Part shown: positions 21,430 through 29,121 of the stretch, piece after piece | Layout: each line of letters opens with the position of its first letter | Position numbering within the stretch: position 1 is the stretch's first letter | Assembly: GCA_024642775.1 (NCBI GenBank) | Contig: JAHEAL010000003.1 | Coordinates: 1 to 63,993, forward strand | Source: Nitrosomonadales bacterium | GTDB taxonomy: Bacteria; Pseudomonadota; Gammaproteobacteria; Burkholderiales; Methylophilaceae | Length of the DNA stretch: 63,993 nucleotides | Reading direction: 5' to 3' | Translations under genes and position numbers: made by a program | The notes under the pieces: generated by a model | The model's database searches: none | Seen by the model: only the letters and a program-made list of their open reading frames with translations | Told to the model about the DNA's origin: nothing

Positions 21430-22516
21430 TCAATACGACATAATTTTGGTGGGGAGGGGTTTAGCAAACTTATTGTTTGCAGTTCAATACCTTCAAAAAA
21501 ATAAAAAGTTAAAAATTCTTATCATCGAAAAGCAAAAAATAATTCCGAAACGTTACATTAGTACATGGCAAGGTCCAGGTCTGATAGACCTTAAAAAAGA
21601 ATTTGGCTTAAAAAAAGAAAAGTCATGGAAAAAAATTTCAGTTTCGAATGATAAAGAATACATCGTAAGAAAGACGGCTCCTTATGAATATGTATCATAT
21701 GAATACAGTAAAAACATTAGAATTCTACTAAGTCGAGTACTGAAATATAACGTCGATATTATTTATCAAAATGTTAAATCAATAACAGAGTTACAAGATT
21801 ACATAGAAATAAAGACGACAAAAGATAGCTTCAAAGCCAAATTTGTGATGAACAGTATGATAAATGAAAATAAAAAAGAAATAGACCCTTATATGTTACA
21901 TCAATATTTTGTTGGTACAGAGATTAAACCTAACTCTTCAGATCGAATAGATGAATGTCAGTTGATGCATTTTACAAAAGTAAGGAATGCTATTCAATTT
22001 AATTACATCTTACCATTTGCGAAAAATAGAATATTAATTGAAACGACAGAATTCTCAAAAAAAATAGATTTCAAAAAACTTCAGAGAGTTAATAATCAAT
22101 TAATTAAAAAAAGTAAAATTAATTTTAAAGAAATGGGAGTAATACCCATGAGTACCAAGTTAAAATTTCAAAGAACTAAAAGAGTTATACCAACTGGGAT
22201 AGGTGGAGGGTTTGCAAGGCCTTCTTCTGGGTACTTGCTGATAAGAACTGCAATGTGGGCAAAAGAGAATAAGGATAAACATCTGAGTGAGATATTATTT
22301 AGTCAAAAAAAGGTTATAAATTTTTTGGATAAGATATTTTTAAGAGCATGTGCAAATTCATCCGAAGATGCACAAAAAATATTTATGGCATTATTTAAAG
22401 CAAAAAATATTCATTCAGTCATCAGGTTTCTAGCTGACTCAGCAACAATAAAAGATTTAATAAACATAATAATAATAAGCCCTAAGAAGATTATGATAAA
22501 TGCTCTCTTTAAATAA
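21422..22516 (+). CDS. crtY: Lycopene beta-cyclase, CrtY type
   Basis: Converts lycopene to beta-carotene with a bound flavin. The N-terminus YDIILVGRGLANLLFA is the family's dinucleotide fold. YILPFAKNRILIETTEFS matches the conserved cyclase segment with its catalytic glutamate, and GGGFARPSSGYLL matches the C-terminal flavin region. The early HTWSFH motif reads STWQGPG here, so it is only partly kept. Length 364 against ~380 in Pantoea. It overlaps crtB by 8 bases and blh by 17 bases. Confidence 0.9.
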   Translation: MHSQYDIILVGRGLANLLFAVQYLQKNKKLKILIIEKQKIIPKRYISTWQGPGLIDLKKEFGLKKEKSWKKISVSNDKEYIVRKTAPYEYVSYEYSKNIRILLSRVLKYNVDIIYQNVKSITELQDYIEIKTTKDSFKAKFVMNSMINENKKEIDPYMLHQYFVGTEIKPNSSDRIDECQLMHFTKVRNAIQFNYILPFAKNRILIETTEFSKKIDFKKLQRVNNQLIKKSKINFKEMGVIPMSTKLKFQRTKRVIPTGIGGGFARPSSGYLLIRTAMWAKENKDKHLSEILFSQKKVINFLDKIFLRACANSSEDAQKIFMALFKAKNIHSVIRFLADSATIKDLINIIIISPKKIMINALFK

Positions 22517-23357
22517 AAAATTTATAATTCATCAAATATTTTTTGTAATACTCGGATTGATAATAGCAATTCTGCCGTATGAAAAAGATAATATTGCGAT
22601 ACTTGGTTCAATGAATAAACTATTTCTTGTATCCTTAATTCTTATATCAACAATCGGGATAGGGCATGGAGCATTAGATGGAAAAATAATATGGAAGAAT
22701 CTTGAAAATATTAAGAGCAAATTCTATGCATATTTTTTATATTTAATCATTGTTTTGTTAGCAATATTACTTTGGTTGATATCTCCAGCGTATAGTATTA
22801 TGTTGCTTATTATCATGTCAATAGTTCATTTTGGTGATAGTGATCTCAAAGGATTTGAGTTTAAAAATATAGAAAAGCTCTCTTGGGGTTTTATGATGTC
22901 AACTATACCTTTAATTTTGAATTCAGAAAGTACGAATGAAATAATATTGATGTTAATAGGTATTGAGATTGATCAAACAATAATTTTTATCTTCTCAATA
23001 TTCTTTTTATTTTCACTAATTATTGTTTCTGTAAAAATTATAAAGAATCAATATTATTCATTAGGACTGTGTTTGATTACCTTAATTTTACTAGGAAATT
23101 TAATTCATCCTTTTTTATGGTTTGGTTACTATTTCTCTTTTTATCATGGTTTAAAGGCTTTAATTAACAATCAATTTAGTATCAAAAAAGATATCCTGTG
23201 GATAATATTTTTCTCATTTCCGGTAATAATTTTATGGGTACTGATAAATCAGCATATGGGAATAATCGAAATAATATTTCCTACTTTATTTGCTCTGACA
23301 GTAGCTCACATGCAAATACATAAAATTTTAAAGTTAGTTACTAAGAAAGTAGTTTAA
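22500..23357 (+). CDS. blh: Beta-carotene 15,15'-dioxygenase, Brp/Blh family
   Basis: Cleaves beta-carotene into two retinals, the last step feeding the rhodopsin. The 285-residue polytopic membrane protein has the family motifs GIGHGALDG (His56), IVHFGDSD (His110), YFSFYHGLKAL (His216) and TVAHMQ (His270); these four histidines are the likely iron ligands. It closes the crtE-I-B-Y-blh chain, and its last 24 bases overlap a convergent gene. No carotenoid hydroxylase or ketolase is present, so beta-carotene appears to be made only for retinal. Confidence 0.93.
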   Translation: MLSLNKKFIIHQIFFVILGLIIAILPYEKDNIAILGSMNKLFLVSLILISTIGIGHGALDGKIIWKNLENIKSKFYAYFLYLIIVLLAILLWLISPAYSIMLLIIMSIVHFGDSDLKGFEFKNIEKLSWGFMMSTIPLILNSESTNEIILMLIGIEIDQTIIFIFSIFFLFSLIIVSVKIIKNQYYSLGLCLITLILLGNLIHPFLWFGYYFSFYHGLKALINNQFSIKKDILWIIFFSFPVIILWVLINQHMGIIEIIFPTLFALTVAHMQIHKILKLVTKKVV

Positions 23358-23666
23358 ACAGTAAGTTACAAAACAAATACCAATTGAAACTAACAATAGT
23401 GAAAAATAAAAATTGAATCCATGCTTCAGCATCAAGGATAATAAATATAGGAATGGTAAAACTGGAATGATATAGACAACAGTTTCATATGTAAGCTGAG
23501 CTATTTGATTATTATTATTTGATTGATGATAAATAAATGCAAATGAAATAAAAAGAACTATAGGCATTGCTAAAAGCATAGCCGCCAGGGTGGTACTTTT
23601 TTTACTTAGTTCTGATGCAACTAAGATGATTGATACCGCAATTAATGTTTTAATAATAAAGGCCAT
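23334..23666 (-). CDS. DUF3147-like small integral membrane protein
   Basis: 110 residues with about four hydrophobic helices. The opening MAFIIKTLIAVSIILVASEL, followed by SKKSTTLAAML and a central proline-rich VLPFLYLLSLML, resembles DUF3147 proteins as I remember them (function unknown). I choose ATG 23666; the upstream in-frame TTG at 23681 has no such match. It converges on blh with a 24-base overlap and diverges from the SDR gene with only 37 bases between them. Confidence 0.7.
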   Translation of the reverse strand: MAFIIKTLIAVSIILVASELSKKSTTLAAMLLAMPIVLFISFAFIYHQSNNNNQIAQLTYETVVYIIPVLPFLYLLSLMLKHGFNFYFSLLLVSIGICFVTYCLNYFLSN

Positions 23667-23703
23667 ATGGCATGGATCCAAAAAAAAAGGAAAGATTCAA
23701 TAA

Positions 23704-24390
23704 ATGATGGAGATATTATTAGTTGGTGGCAATGGGGCAATTGGAAAGGCAATGAGAAATGAGTATCTGTCTCTGAAAAATAAGGTAACCATTTTATCAA
23801 GAAAGCCGGTAGAAGATGACTCAGCATTAATGACCTCACATTTATATGATTATGAAAATCCGGGTGAGCTTAACATAGAGGAAGGGAAAAAATTTGATCT
23901 AATTATCTTTGCAACAGGACATCTTCATAATCATAAATATAAGCCAGAAAAAAGTATAAAAGATATAGAGGAAAGCGCATTAAGCTTTTCTTATTTGATT
24001 AATTGCATAGCTCCATTATGTTTAATAAAAAAATTATCCGATCAAATAAAAAACAATACAAAAATAGTTTTCTTGTCAGCCCGTGTAGGAAGTATTAGTG
24101 ATAATAATCTAGGGGGTTGGTATGCCTATAGAATGAGCAAGGCTGCATTGAACATGATGATAAAAAATTTATCAATAGAGTTGGGTCGGAGATATAAAGA
24201 GTCAATCATTATGGGCCTTCATCCAGGAACGGTTGAGAGTAAGCTTTCAGCTCCATTTGTGAGCCATGTAAACCATGAAGTATTTACTCCAAATGATAGT
24301 GCAAGAAAATTGATAAAAGTAATAGAAAATCTAAAAAAACAAGATACAGGAAAGATATTGGATTATGCTGGAAATAAAATTGAGTGGTAA
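23704..24390 (+). CDS. Short-chain dehydrogenase/reductase family protein
   Basis: Rossmann-fold oxidoreductase, 228 residues. GGNGAIGKAM (about 8-17) is the cofactor loop, although the usual TGxxxGxG is changed to GGNGAIG. FLSARVGSIS carries the catalytic serine and YAYRMSK the Tyr-x-x-x-Lys pair. The spacing resembles the C-factor (CsgA)-like subgroup. The substrate cannot be read from the sequence. It ends flush against a convergent micropeptide gene. Confidence 0.85.
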   Translation: MMEILLVGGNGAIGKAMRNEYLSLKNKVTILSRKPVEDDSALMTSHLYDYENPGELNIEEGKKFDLIIFATGHLHNHKYKPEKSIKDIEESALSFSYLINCIAPLCLIKKLSDQIKNNTKIVFLSARVGSISDNNLGGWYAYRMSKAALNMMIKNLSIELGRRYKESIIMGLHPGTVESKLSAPFVSHVNHEVFTPNDSARKLIKVIENLKKQDTGKILDYAGNKIEW

Positions 24391-24480
24391 TTATTTTTTT
24401 GCTAAGAAGATAAGTAAAATTAACAATATAATTAGTATGATAAAAACTAATGCATCCAACAAGTAATAATTTATTTGCAT
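24391..24480 (-). CDS. 29-residue membrane micropeptide (candidate)
   Basis: The ATG at 24480-24478 lies inside the last codons of the upstream 155-residue gene, in another frame, and the reading frame ends at 24391, flush with the SDR stop. The peptide begins MQINYYLLDALV, is almost wholly Leu/Ile/Phe through its second half, and ends AKK, so it would be a single membrane helix with a basic cap. A 10-base overlap with the preceding gene suggests coupled translation. It is short enough to be chance, but it fills the gap exactly. Confidence 0.4.
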   Translation of the reverse strand: MQINYYLLDALVFIILIILLILLIFLAKK

Positions 24481-24938
24481 AAGAATTTCCCTTTAGCAAC
24501 TTCCTTTGAATTGATCTTTTGGGGCTCAGTTACATCAGAGAAAATTTCAAGATTGAAAAATAATTGTTTTGATAGCAGATCATAGTTTATTTCAATATCA
24601 TGTTTTGTAGTTGCTGTTAAATCATAAACTAGTTTTGTTTTAGAATCGATTTCATTTAATTTAGATTGATGGTTAAAGCGCTTTCCACATGTGATTATAG
24701 TTTTATTTCTGCTACAGTTATAGGTAACTTCATTATTAATCCGGAGTTGATGGTCATAGTCAAACCTAATCTCTTTAAATTGGTTAGAAAATTCAATCTT
24801 AGTTTCTTGGTTGTTATTATTGCTTTGATTATGCAATGTGTTATCAATAAAATATTTTTGTTCAAGATCGCCAGAACAAACTATAGCAAAGAGGTTGTTA
24901 CTTATTAAAAATATGATTGAAAAGTAAATAAATTTCAT
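24471..24938 (-). CDS. Exported protein of unknown function
   Basis: 155 residues with a clear signal peptide: MKFIYFSIIFLISNNLFA, with cleavage likely after Ala18. The mature part is Asn/Lys-rich and mostly beta-like, with cysteines in IVCSGD, YNCSRN, ITCGK and the C-terminal LCK, which suggests disulphides in the periplasm. I recognise no family. It is coupled to the gene upstream by a TAATG overlap. The CSG near the mature N-terminus recurs in the exported gene at 26930-27271. Confidence 0.7.
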   Translation of the reverse strand: MKFIYFSIIFLISNNLFAIVCSGDLEQKYFIDNTLHNQSNNNNQETKIEFSNQFKEIRFDYDHQLRINNEVTYNCSRNKTIITCGKRFNHQSKLNEIDSKTKLVYDLTATTKHDIEINYDLLSKQLFFNLEIFSDVTEPQKINSKEVAKGKFLCK

Positions 24939-25213
24939 TATTTTGCAAGACTAAAATGAAGTATAAAATAAAGAAAAAATAATAATGATACGAATAGGAT
25001 AGCTTCCATATTACCAATAAAACTTATAAAAAAAATATCTGAACAAAATAGATTAAAAACCTCACAGGCTGTTAGAGATTTTACCCATCCACCCAGCTTT
25101 AAATATTTATATATTGCAAAACCAATATAAAGAAAAAAGGTAACCAATGAAGTCAGAAGTGTGGCTCCAAGAATGATAGTATCAAAACGTGAAAATTTGG
25201 TATGTTTAGTCAT
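24938..25213 (-). CDS. Small membrane protein of unknown function
   Basis: 91 residues from ATG 25213, with two or three hydrophobic segments (about 13-36, 62-78 and 75-89) and the cysteines TACEVFNLFC between them. It heads a minus-strand chain with the exported 155-residue protein and the micropeptide, linked by overlapping stop and start codons. It diverges from the plus-strand gene at 25232 with only 18 bases between the two ATGs, so any promoter must lie inside the neighbouring gene. Confidence 0.6.
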   Translation of the reverse strand: MTKHTKFSRFDTIILGATLLTSLVTFFLYIGFAIYKYLKLGGWVKSLTACEVFNLFCSDIFFISFIGNMEAILFVSLLFFLYFILHFSLAK

Positions 25214-25231
25214 ATCAATTATTATACTCGT

Positions 25232-25510
25232 ATGGAACATAACTTTTGGATACGATTGGGGGGAATTATTATATTAATTTCCCTATTTGCTTGCTTTCTA
25301 ATGGGGGCAGTCAGACTGGGTTGGATTTGGGTATTATTCTTAATCCCAAGTTATCTTTTAGGGTATTACCTTTACCGAATTGCAGGTAATGAAAAAAATA
25401 GAATAGAATTTAAATACAAAATACACTTTTTTATTATTGCAGGCATCGTAACGCTATCAATAATTTACATTATAGGAGTAATTTTTAATATAATAGGTAC
25501 ATACATATGA
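25232..25510 (+). CDS. Small membrane protein of unknown function
   Basis: 92 residues from ATG 25232 with three hydrophobic helices (about 6-24, 27-45 and 63-90). The upstream in-frame ATG at 25202 is inside the divergent gene and less likely. TATACT at 25223-25228 lies right before the ATG and no ribosome binding site is visible, so the message may be leaderless. The stop overlaps the next start in an ATGA arrangement. Confidence 0.6.
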   Translation: MEHNFWIRLGGIIILISLFACFLMGAVRLGWIWVLFLIPSYLLGYYLYRIAGNEKNRIEFKYKIHFFIIAGIVTLSIIYIIGVIFNIIGTYI

Positions 25511-25995
25511 GACCGCCAATATTATCAAAGTATCCAGTAGATGAAATCATCGCTGATCTAAAAGAATCCAAAGATAAAGAAAAATGGATTATTCGATTTA
25601 TTCCGCAAATTTTAAGTAAGGATAAACTAAACGCAAATGCAATTTCATTGCAGAAGAGAATTAGTTTGCTAAAAACAGAGCCAGTTTCAGATGAGGAGCT
25701 TGAGCGTTTGCAAAAATATTTCAAAGAACAAAAAAAAGATGATTTAATTGTTATTAGACAAGAACAAAGTCGTCAACAAAGAGTTTTAATTTTTTGTGCT
25801 CATGATGATGCACCTGAAACAATTGATGGTTTAGAAAGACATATTTATCGAGTAATTCCCAATGCTAAATTAAAATTCGGAGCTTCTGATATTAATAGAG
25901 ATCGTTGTAGGGTCGTAAAAAGAAGAACATGGAAAACCGAGAAAGAGCGCCCAACTGGCGTTTATTCAATTACAGACTTAACAGGCTCAGAGTAA
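25507..25995 (+). CDS. Cytoplasmic protein of unknown function
   Basis: 162 residues, charged, without membrane segments. The N-terminal half is helical with many Lys and Glu. The C-terminal half has alternating hydrophobic strands (QRVLIFCAHDD, LKFGASDI) and a basic stretch RDRCRVVKRRTWKTEK. I recognise no family. Coupled to the preceding membrane-protein gene by an ATGA overlap. Confidence 0.6.
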   Translation: MRPPILSKYPVDEIIADLKESKDKEKWIIRFIPQILSKDKLNANAISLQKRISLLKTEPVSDEELERLQKYFKEQKKDDLIVIRQEQSRQQRVLIFCAHDDAPETIDGLERHIYRVIPNAKLKFGASDINRDRCRVVKRRTWKTEKERPTGVYSITDLTGSE

Positions 25996-26222
25996 GTTTA
26001 GGGATTCTGTTTTTCCCATTCGGGCTAGTGTTTGCTGATGAAGTTGTTATAGACAGAACATTAAAAGATAAAAAATTCCAAAAAAGCACAGACATTGAGA
26101 AGATTGAATTCTATGAGACTACAAGTCGTATCACAGGAAACACTTGCGGACCAGAAAGCGACTGGCCATGTCTTGAAGACAATGGCTGCTTAGTAATCAA
26201 AAGATTACAGAAAGTCGATTAA
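25929..26222 (+). CDS. Small exported protein of unknown function, overlapping the upstream gene
   Basis: 97 residues. No ATG other than 25929 is available, so the gene overlaps its neighbour by 67 bases. The N-terminus is an unusually long Arg-rich region (RERAPNWRLFNYRLNRLR) before a hydrophobic core LGILFFPFGLVFA and a likely cleavage before DEVV. The mature part carries three cysteines near TCGPESDWPCLEDNGC. Family unknown. It converges on the MORN gene with a 4-base overlap. Confidence 0.6.
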   Translation: MENRERAPNWRLFNYRLNRLRVSLGILFFPFGLVFADEVVIDRTLKDKKFQKSTDIEKIEFYETTSRITGNTCGPESDWPCLEDNGCLVIKRLQKVD

Positions 26223-26647
26223 TTTGAGATTTTTCCATCTTTATAGAGAGTTTTGGACTCTAAATTTCCATCTTTGCTCCATACAAATTCAGGACCATTT
26301 TTAATTCCATTCTCCCATTCGCTTTGAGATTTTAGTAAGCCATTTTCAAACCATTGCTGCCATAATCCGTTTTCTTTACCATCTTTGTAATTAACACTTA
26401 ACTTTAATTGGCCATTTTCAAACCATTGCTGCCATAATCCGTTTTCTTTACCATTGATATAGTGACTTTGCATTTTCAGATTACCGTTTTCATACCAAAA
26501 AGATTCCTTGCCATTTTTTTTCCCATTCATGTAGGTAACTTCAAACTTTAAATTGTTATCATCAAAAAATTCTTGATAAGTACCATCTGAATTGTTACCT
26601 GCGATAACAAAAAATGGAAAAAAAAATAAAATTAAAAATAATTTCAT
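26219..26647 (-). CDS. Exported MORN-repeat protein (YwqK-like)
   Basis: 142 residues from ATG 26647; an upstream in-frame ATG at 26689 would disrupt the signal peptide MKLFLILFFFPFFVIAG. The mature protein is a tandem array of MORN_2-type repeats of about 24 residues, each with a W/F-Y/F-ENG-x-L-K core: SFWYENGNLK, QQWFENGQLK, QQWFENGLLK and VWSKDGNLE. Such repeats are thought to bind lipids or other proteins; the YwqK group is often listed as an antitoxin component on weak grounds. Two of the repeats are nearly identical at DNA level. Confidence 0.8.
   Translation of the reverse strand: MKLFLILFFFPFFVIAGNNSDGTYQEFFDDNNLKFEVTYMNGKKNGKESFWYENGNLKMQSHYINGKENGLWQQWFENGQLKLSVNYKDGKENGLWQQWFENGLLKSQSEWENGIKNGPEFVWSKDGNLESKTLYKDGKISN
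26339..26454 (-). repeat. Perfect 44-bp direct repeat inside the MORN gene
   Basis: Bases 26339-26382 and 26411-26454 are identical, with a 72-base period, that is exactly 24 codons, one MORN repeat. Flanking bases differ at once on both sides. The other repeats in the gene are diverged, so this pair is a recent duplication or has been homogenised by conversion. Confidence 0.95.
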
Positions 26648-26678
26648 ATAACAATGACAAAGGAATTTTGAAATGGTT

Positions 26679-26945
26679 TCAACCATCAAATAGATGATCG
26701 TATTCTGGAAAATATTTAGAAATTATACTTAGATCAAATGTAGATAATATCGATGTGTTAGGTTCTTTATTTAGCAAGAATTCAATTGATTTTTTTACAA
26801 TTTCTAACTTGGAGAGGTTGATAGAATTGTATTTATTAATCATGACGTCATCAAATATTACTGTATGTGATGTTTCTATTTCATCAAATATAACGACACT
26901 AAAAGTGCGATGATCAATTTCAGTAATTATTATTTTTTTTGACAT
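26679..26945 (-). CDS. Cytoplasmic protein of unknown function
   Basis: 88 residues, no signal peptide or membrane helix, acidic, opening MSKKIIITEIDHRTFSVVIF. Predicted alternation of short strands and helices; I recognise no family. It overlaps the 3' end of the exported gene upstream by 16 bases and lies 31 bases before the MORN gene, in a four-gene minus-strand chain. Confidence 0.55.
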   Translation of the reverse strand: MSKKIIITEIDHRTFSVVIFDEIETSHTVIFDDVMINKYNSINLSKLEIVKKSIEFLLNKEPNTSILSTFDLSIISKYFPEYDHLFDG

Positions 26946-27271
26946 TGCCCCTTAAAGCTTTCAATATACTGGCCAAACCCTTTATTTCCAGAGATGAAAT
27001 CTGTTAATTTCATGCTTTTAAGATCAAATTTAAGCGAACGAACATTTAAAAAATTAGAATCACATTCTATAATTTCATTATCTGAAATACATTGAATATC
27101 ATTTAAATCTTTAAGTATTAAATCATTGAAAATATACTCACGCTCTTGTTTTTCTTCTTTAACCCCGGTTGCTCCAACAAGTTCAAATTGACTAATACCT
27201 GAGCATGAAAGTGATAAATTATTTGCAAATGCCAAACTAGAAAAAATCATTAAAAGTAAAAATTTGATCAT
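26930..27271 (-). CDS. Exported protein of unknown function
   Basis: 113 residues with a signal peptide MIKFLLLMIFSSLAFA, cleavage likely after Ala16. The mature part has four cysteines (SLSCSG, IQCISD, IECDS and the C-terminal GQCQKK), an even number suited to periplasmic disulphides. It resembles the exported protein at 24471-24938 in architecture, including the CSG near the mature N-terminus. Family unknown. Linked to the lipoprotein gene upstream by a 4-base overlap. Confidence 0.65.
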   Translation of the reverse strand: MIKFLLLMIFSSLAFANNLSLSCSGISQFELVGATGVKEEKQEREYIFNDLILKDLNDIQCISDNEIIECDSNFLNVRSLKFDLKSMKLTDFISGNKGFGQYIESFKGQCQKK

Positions 27272-27669
27272 TGAGTCAATTCCTCCAAACAGTTAGAAAA
27301 GGATTCGCTACCCACTTTAAATCCTAATTTTTCACATTTCTTTTTCGCAATTGTTCCATTAAGTCTTTTTGAGGATCTGCCATCAATATCAAGCTCCTCT
27401 TTAAGTTTATTGGCAAAATTACATTGATACTCATATACATCTTGCAACAATAAATCATTATCAATTTTTGCGATGCTGTCTTGATTCAGTCCACCATAGA
27501 TTTTACAGGATTGCATCATGTAATCATTTGGATCTTCGCTATTAAAATGCATTTCTGTATAAAGCCCTTTAAAATTATTATGGGGAGCTGGTATTTGTTT
27601 GGATTGATTGACGCTTGCGCAAGCGCTTAAAAGCAGAAAGACTAATGTGAAAACTAATACATTATTCAT
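27268..27669 (-). CDS. Lipoprotein of unknown function
   Basis: 133 residues from ATG 27669, which places a canonical lipobox LSAC at residues 14-17 after a hydrophobic stretch; the longer upstream frame would bury it. Cys17 would be lipidated, and Ala at +2 predicts the outer membrane. The mature part holds four cysteines (QSCKIYGG, YQCNF, KKCEKLG and SNCLEE). Family unknown. First gene of the minus-strand chain ending in the MORN protein. Confidence 0.7.
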   Translation of the reverse strand: MNNVLVFTLVFLLLSACASVNQSKQIPAPHNNFKGLYTEMHFNSEDPNDYMMQSCKIYGGLNQDSIAKIDNDLLLQDVYEYQCNFANKLKEELDIDGRSSKRLNGTIAKKKCEKLGFKVGSESFSNCLEELTQ

Positions 27670-27873
27670 AAAAATATTATAAACCAATAAACAGTGAATT
27701 ATCCACTTATACAAGAACCATATGATTGATAAAATGTCAGACAGAAATGAAGAAAAGTAACTTACCAAATAAAGTATGTTTGACTTGCAAGCTCCCCTTT
27801 AATTGGAGAAAAAAGTGGGAAAATTGTTGGGATGATGTCAAATATTGTTCAAAAAGATGCAGGAATCATCGTG

Positions 27874-29121
27874 ATGCATAACATTTTTTGGTTTAGAAAT
27901 AATTTTCGTTTATCAGCTAACGAGCCACTTCTTCAGTGCCTAAAAAATTCAACAAGCTTATCTTTTATTCATATAATCAACCCAAAAATTAATGAATTGA
28001 ATTTAGAAGGTAATAAAAAAAATTTGTTTTACTTAAGAGCTCTTATAGAATTAGAAAAAAAATTACAAAAAAAAGGCCACAAACTTTATATTTTTCATGG
28101 CGAACCTAAAGAAGTCTTTGCTCAAATAATGATGGGAAATAAGATCAATGAGGTATACGCAGAAAAGATTTATGCCCCTTATGAGCTGGAAGAAGAAAAT
28201 ATTGGGATTCACACAAACTTTATTTGGGATTCAACATTAATCAATGAGAGTGATTTACCTTTTGCTATAAATGAGCTGCCAGATACCTTTACAACATTTA
28301 GAAAACAAATTGAAAATAATAAAATTAGAGTTTTCTCAGAAGATACACCTAAATTTCCATCAAAGACGAATTTAAAGGAAGTAAAAGAATTTAAATTGCC
28401 ATTGCTGCCGGAGTTTATGTTTACAGGTAGCGTTGAGTTTTTAAATGATTATCCAATATCTGAGGAAGGAGCCAATAGATATGTCGATGATTACTTTTCT
28501 ACGCAAAAACCTTCTACATACAAATCTACTAGGAATGAATTAAGCGGAATGAATTTCTCAACTAAATTTTCTGTTTGGTTATCCCTCGGTTTTATTTCAG
28601 TAAAACAAGTCTTTAATAAATTAAAGGAATATGAGTCATTAAACGGAGAGAATGAAAGCACGTATTGGATTTTTTTTGAATTATTATGGAGAGATTACTT
28701 TAGATTTTTACATATAAAATACAATAAACAACTTTATTTAAAAAATGGATTGGAAAGAAATTTACAAAGGATCAATTATTCCAACGAAAATATACCATTA
28801 ATTAATTCAGCAAATACCAATTCCACCTTTATTAATGCTGCAATAAATGAGTTAAAAAAAAGTGGCTTTTTATCCAATCGGATGAGGCAAATATTAGCTT
28901 CATTCATTGTGAATGAAATGAATATTGATTGGAGATGGGGGGCAGATTTCTTTCAAAAATTTCTGATAGATTTTGATATTTATTCCAATCAAGGCAATTG
29001 GATTTATATAGCAGGATTTGGCACAGATCCTCGAGGTGGAAGAAAATTCAATATTGTGAAACAAAAAAAAATGTATGATCCAAATAATCAATATGAAAAC
29101 AAATGGAATGAAAACACTTAG
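27874..29121 (+). CDS. DASH-type cryptochrome / photolyase
   Basis: FAD-dependent blue-light enzyme of the photolyase family. The start ATG 27874 gives [19 protein letters not shown], matching the N-terminal antenna domain. The FAD domain has [57 protein letters not shown] and [16 protein letters not shown], which are diagnostic of Cry-DASH rather than classical CPD photolyase. DASH proteins repair cyclobutane dimers mainly in single-stranded DNA and may signal. Length 415. It overlaps the next photolyase gene by 14 bases. Confidence 0.9.
   Translation: MHNIFWFRNNFRLSANEPLLQCLKNSTSLSFIHIINPKINELNLEGNKKNLFYLRALIELEKKLQKKGHKLYIFHGEPKEVFAQIMMGNKINEVYAEKIYAPYELEEENIGIHTNFIWDSTLINESDLPFAINELPDTFTTFRKQIENNKIRVFSEDTPKFPSKTNLKEVKEFKLPLLPEFMFTGSVEFLNDYPISEEGANRYVDDYFSTQKPSTYKSTRNELSGMNFSTKFSVWLSLGFISVKQVFNKLKEYESLNGENESTYWIFFELLWRDYFRFLHIKYNKQLYLKNGLERNLQRINYSNENIPLINSANTNSTFINAAINELKKSGFLSNRMRQILASFIVNEMNIDWRWGADFFQKFLIDFDIYSNQGNWIYIAGFGTDPRGGRKFNIVKQKKMYDPNNQYENKWNENT

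Noticed and set aside
26219-26647. Antitoxin role for the MORN protein
   Set aside because: It has a signal peptide and would act outside the cytoplasm, and no toxin-like partner was recognised beside it.
27690-27710. DnaA-box-like sequence TTATCCACT, and TTGTCCACA near 33809
   Set aside because: Each is a single near-match in an AT-rich gap without clustering or an AT-rich unwinding element; the origin is more likely left of the window near yidC.
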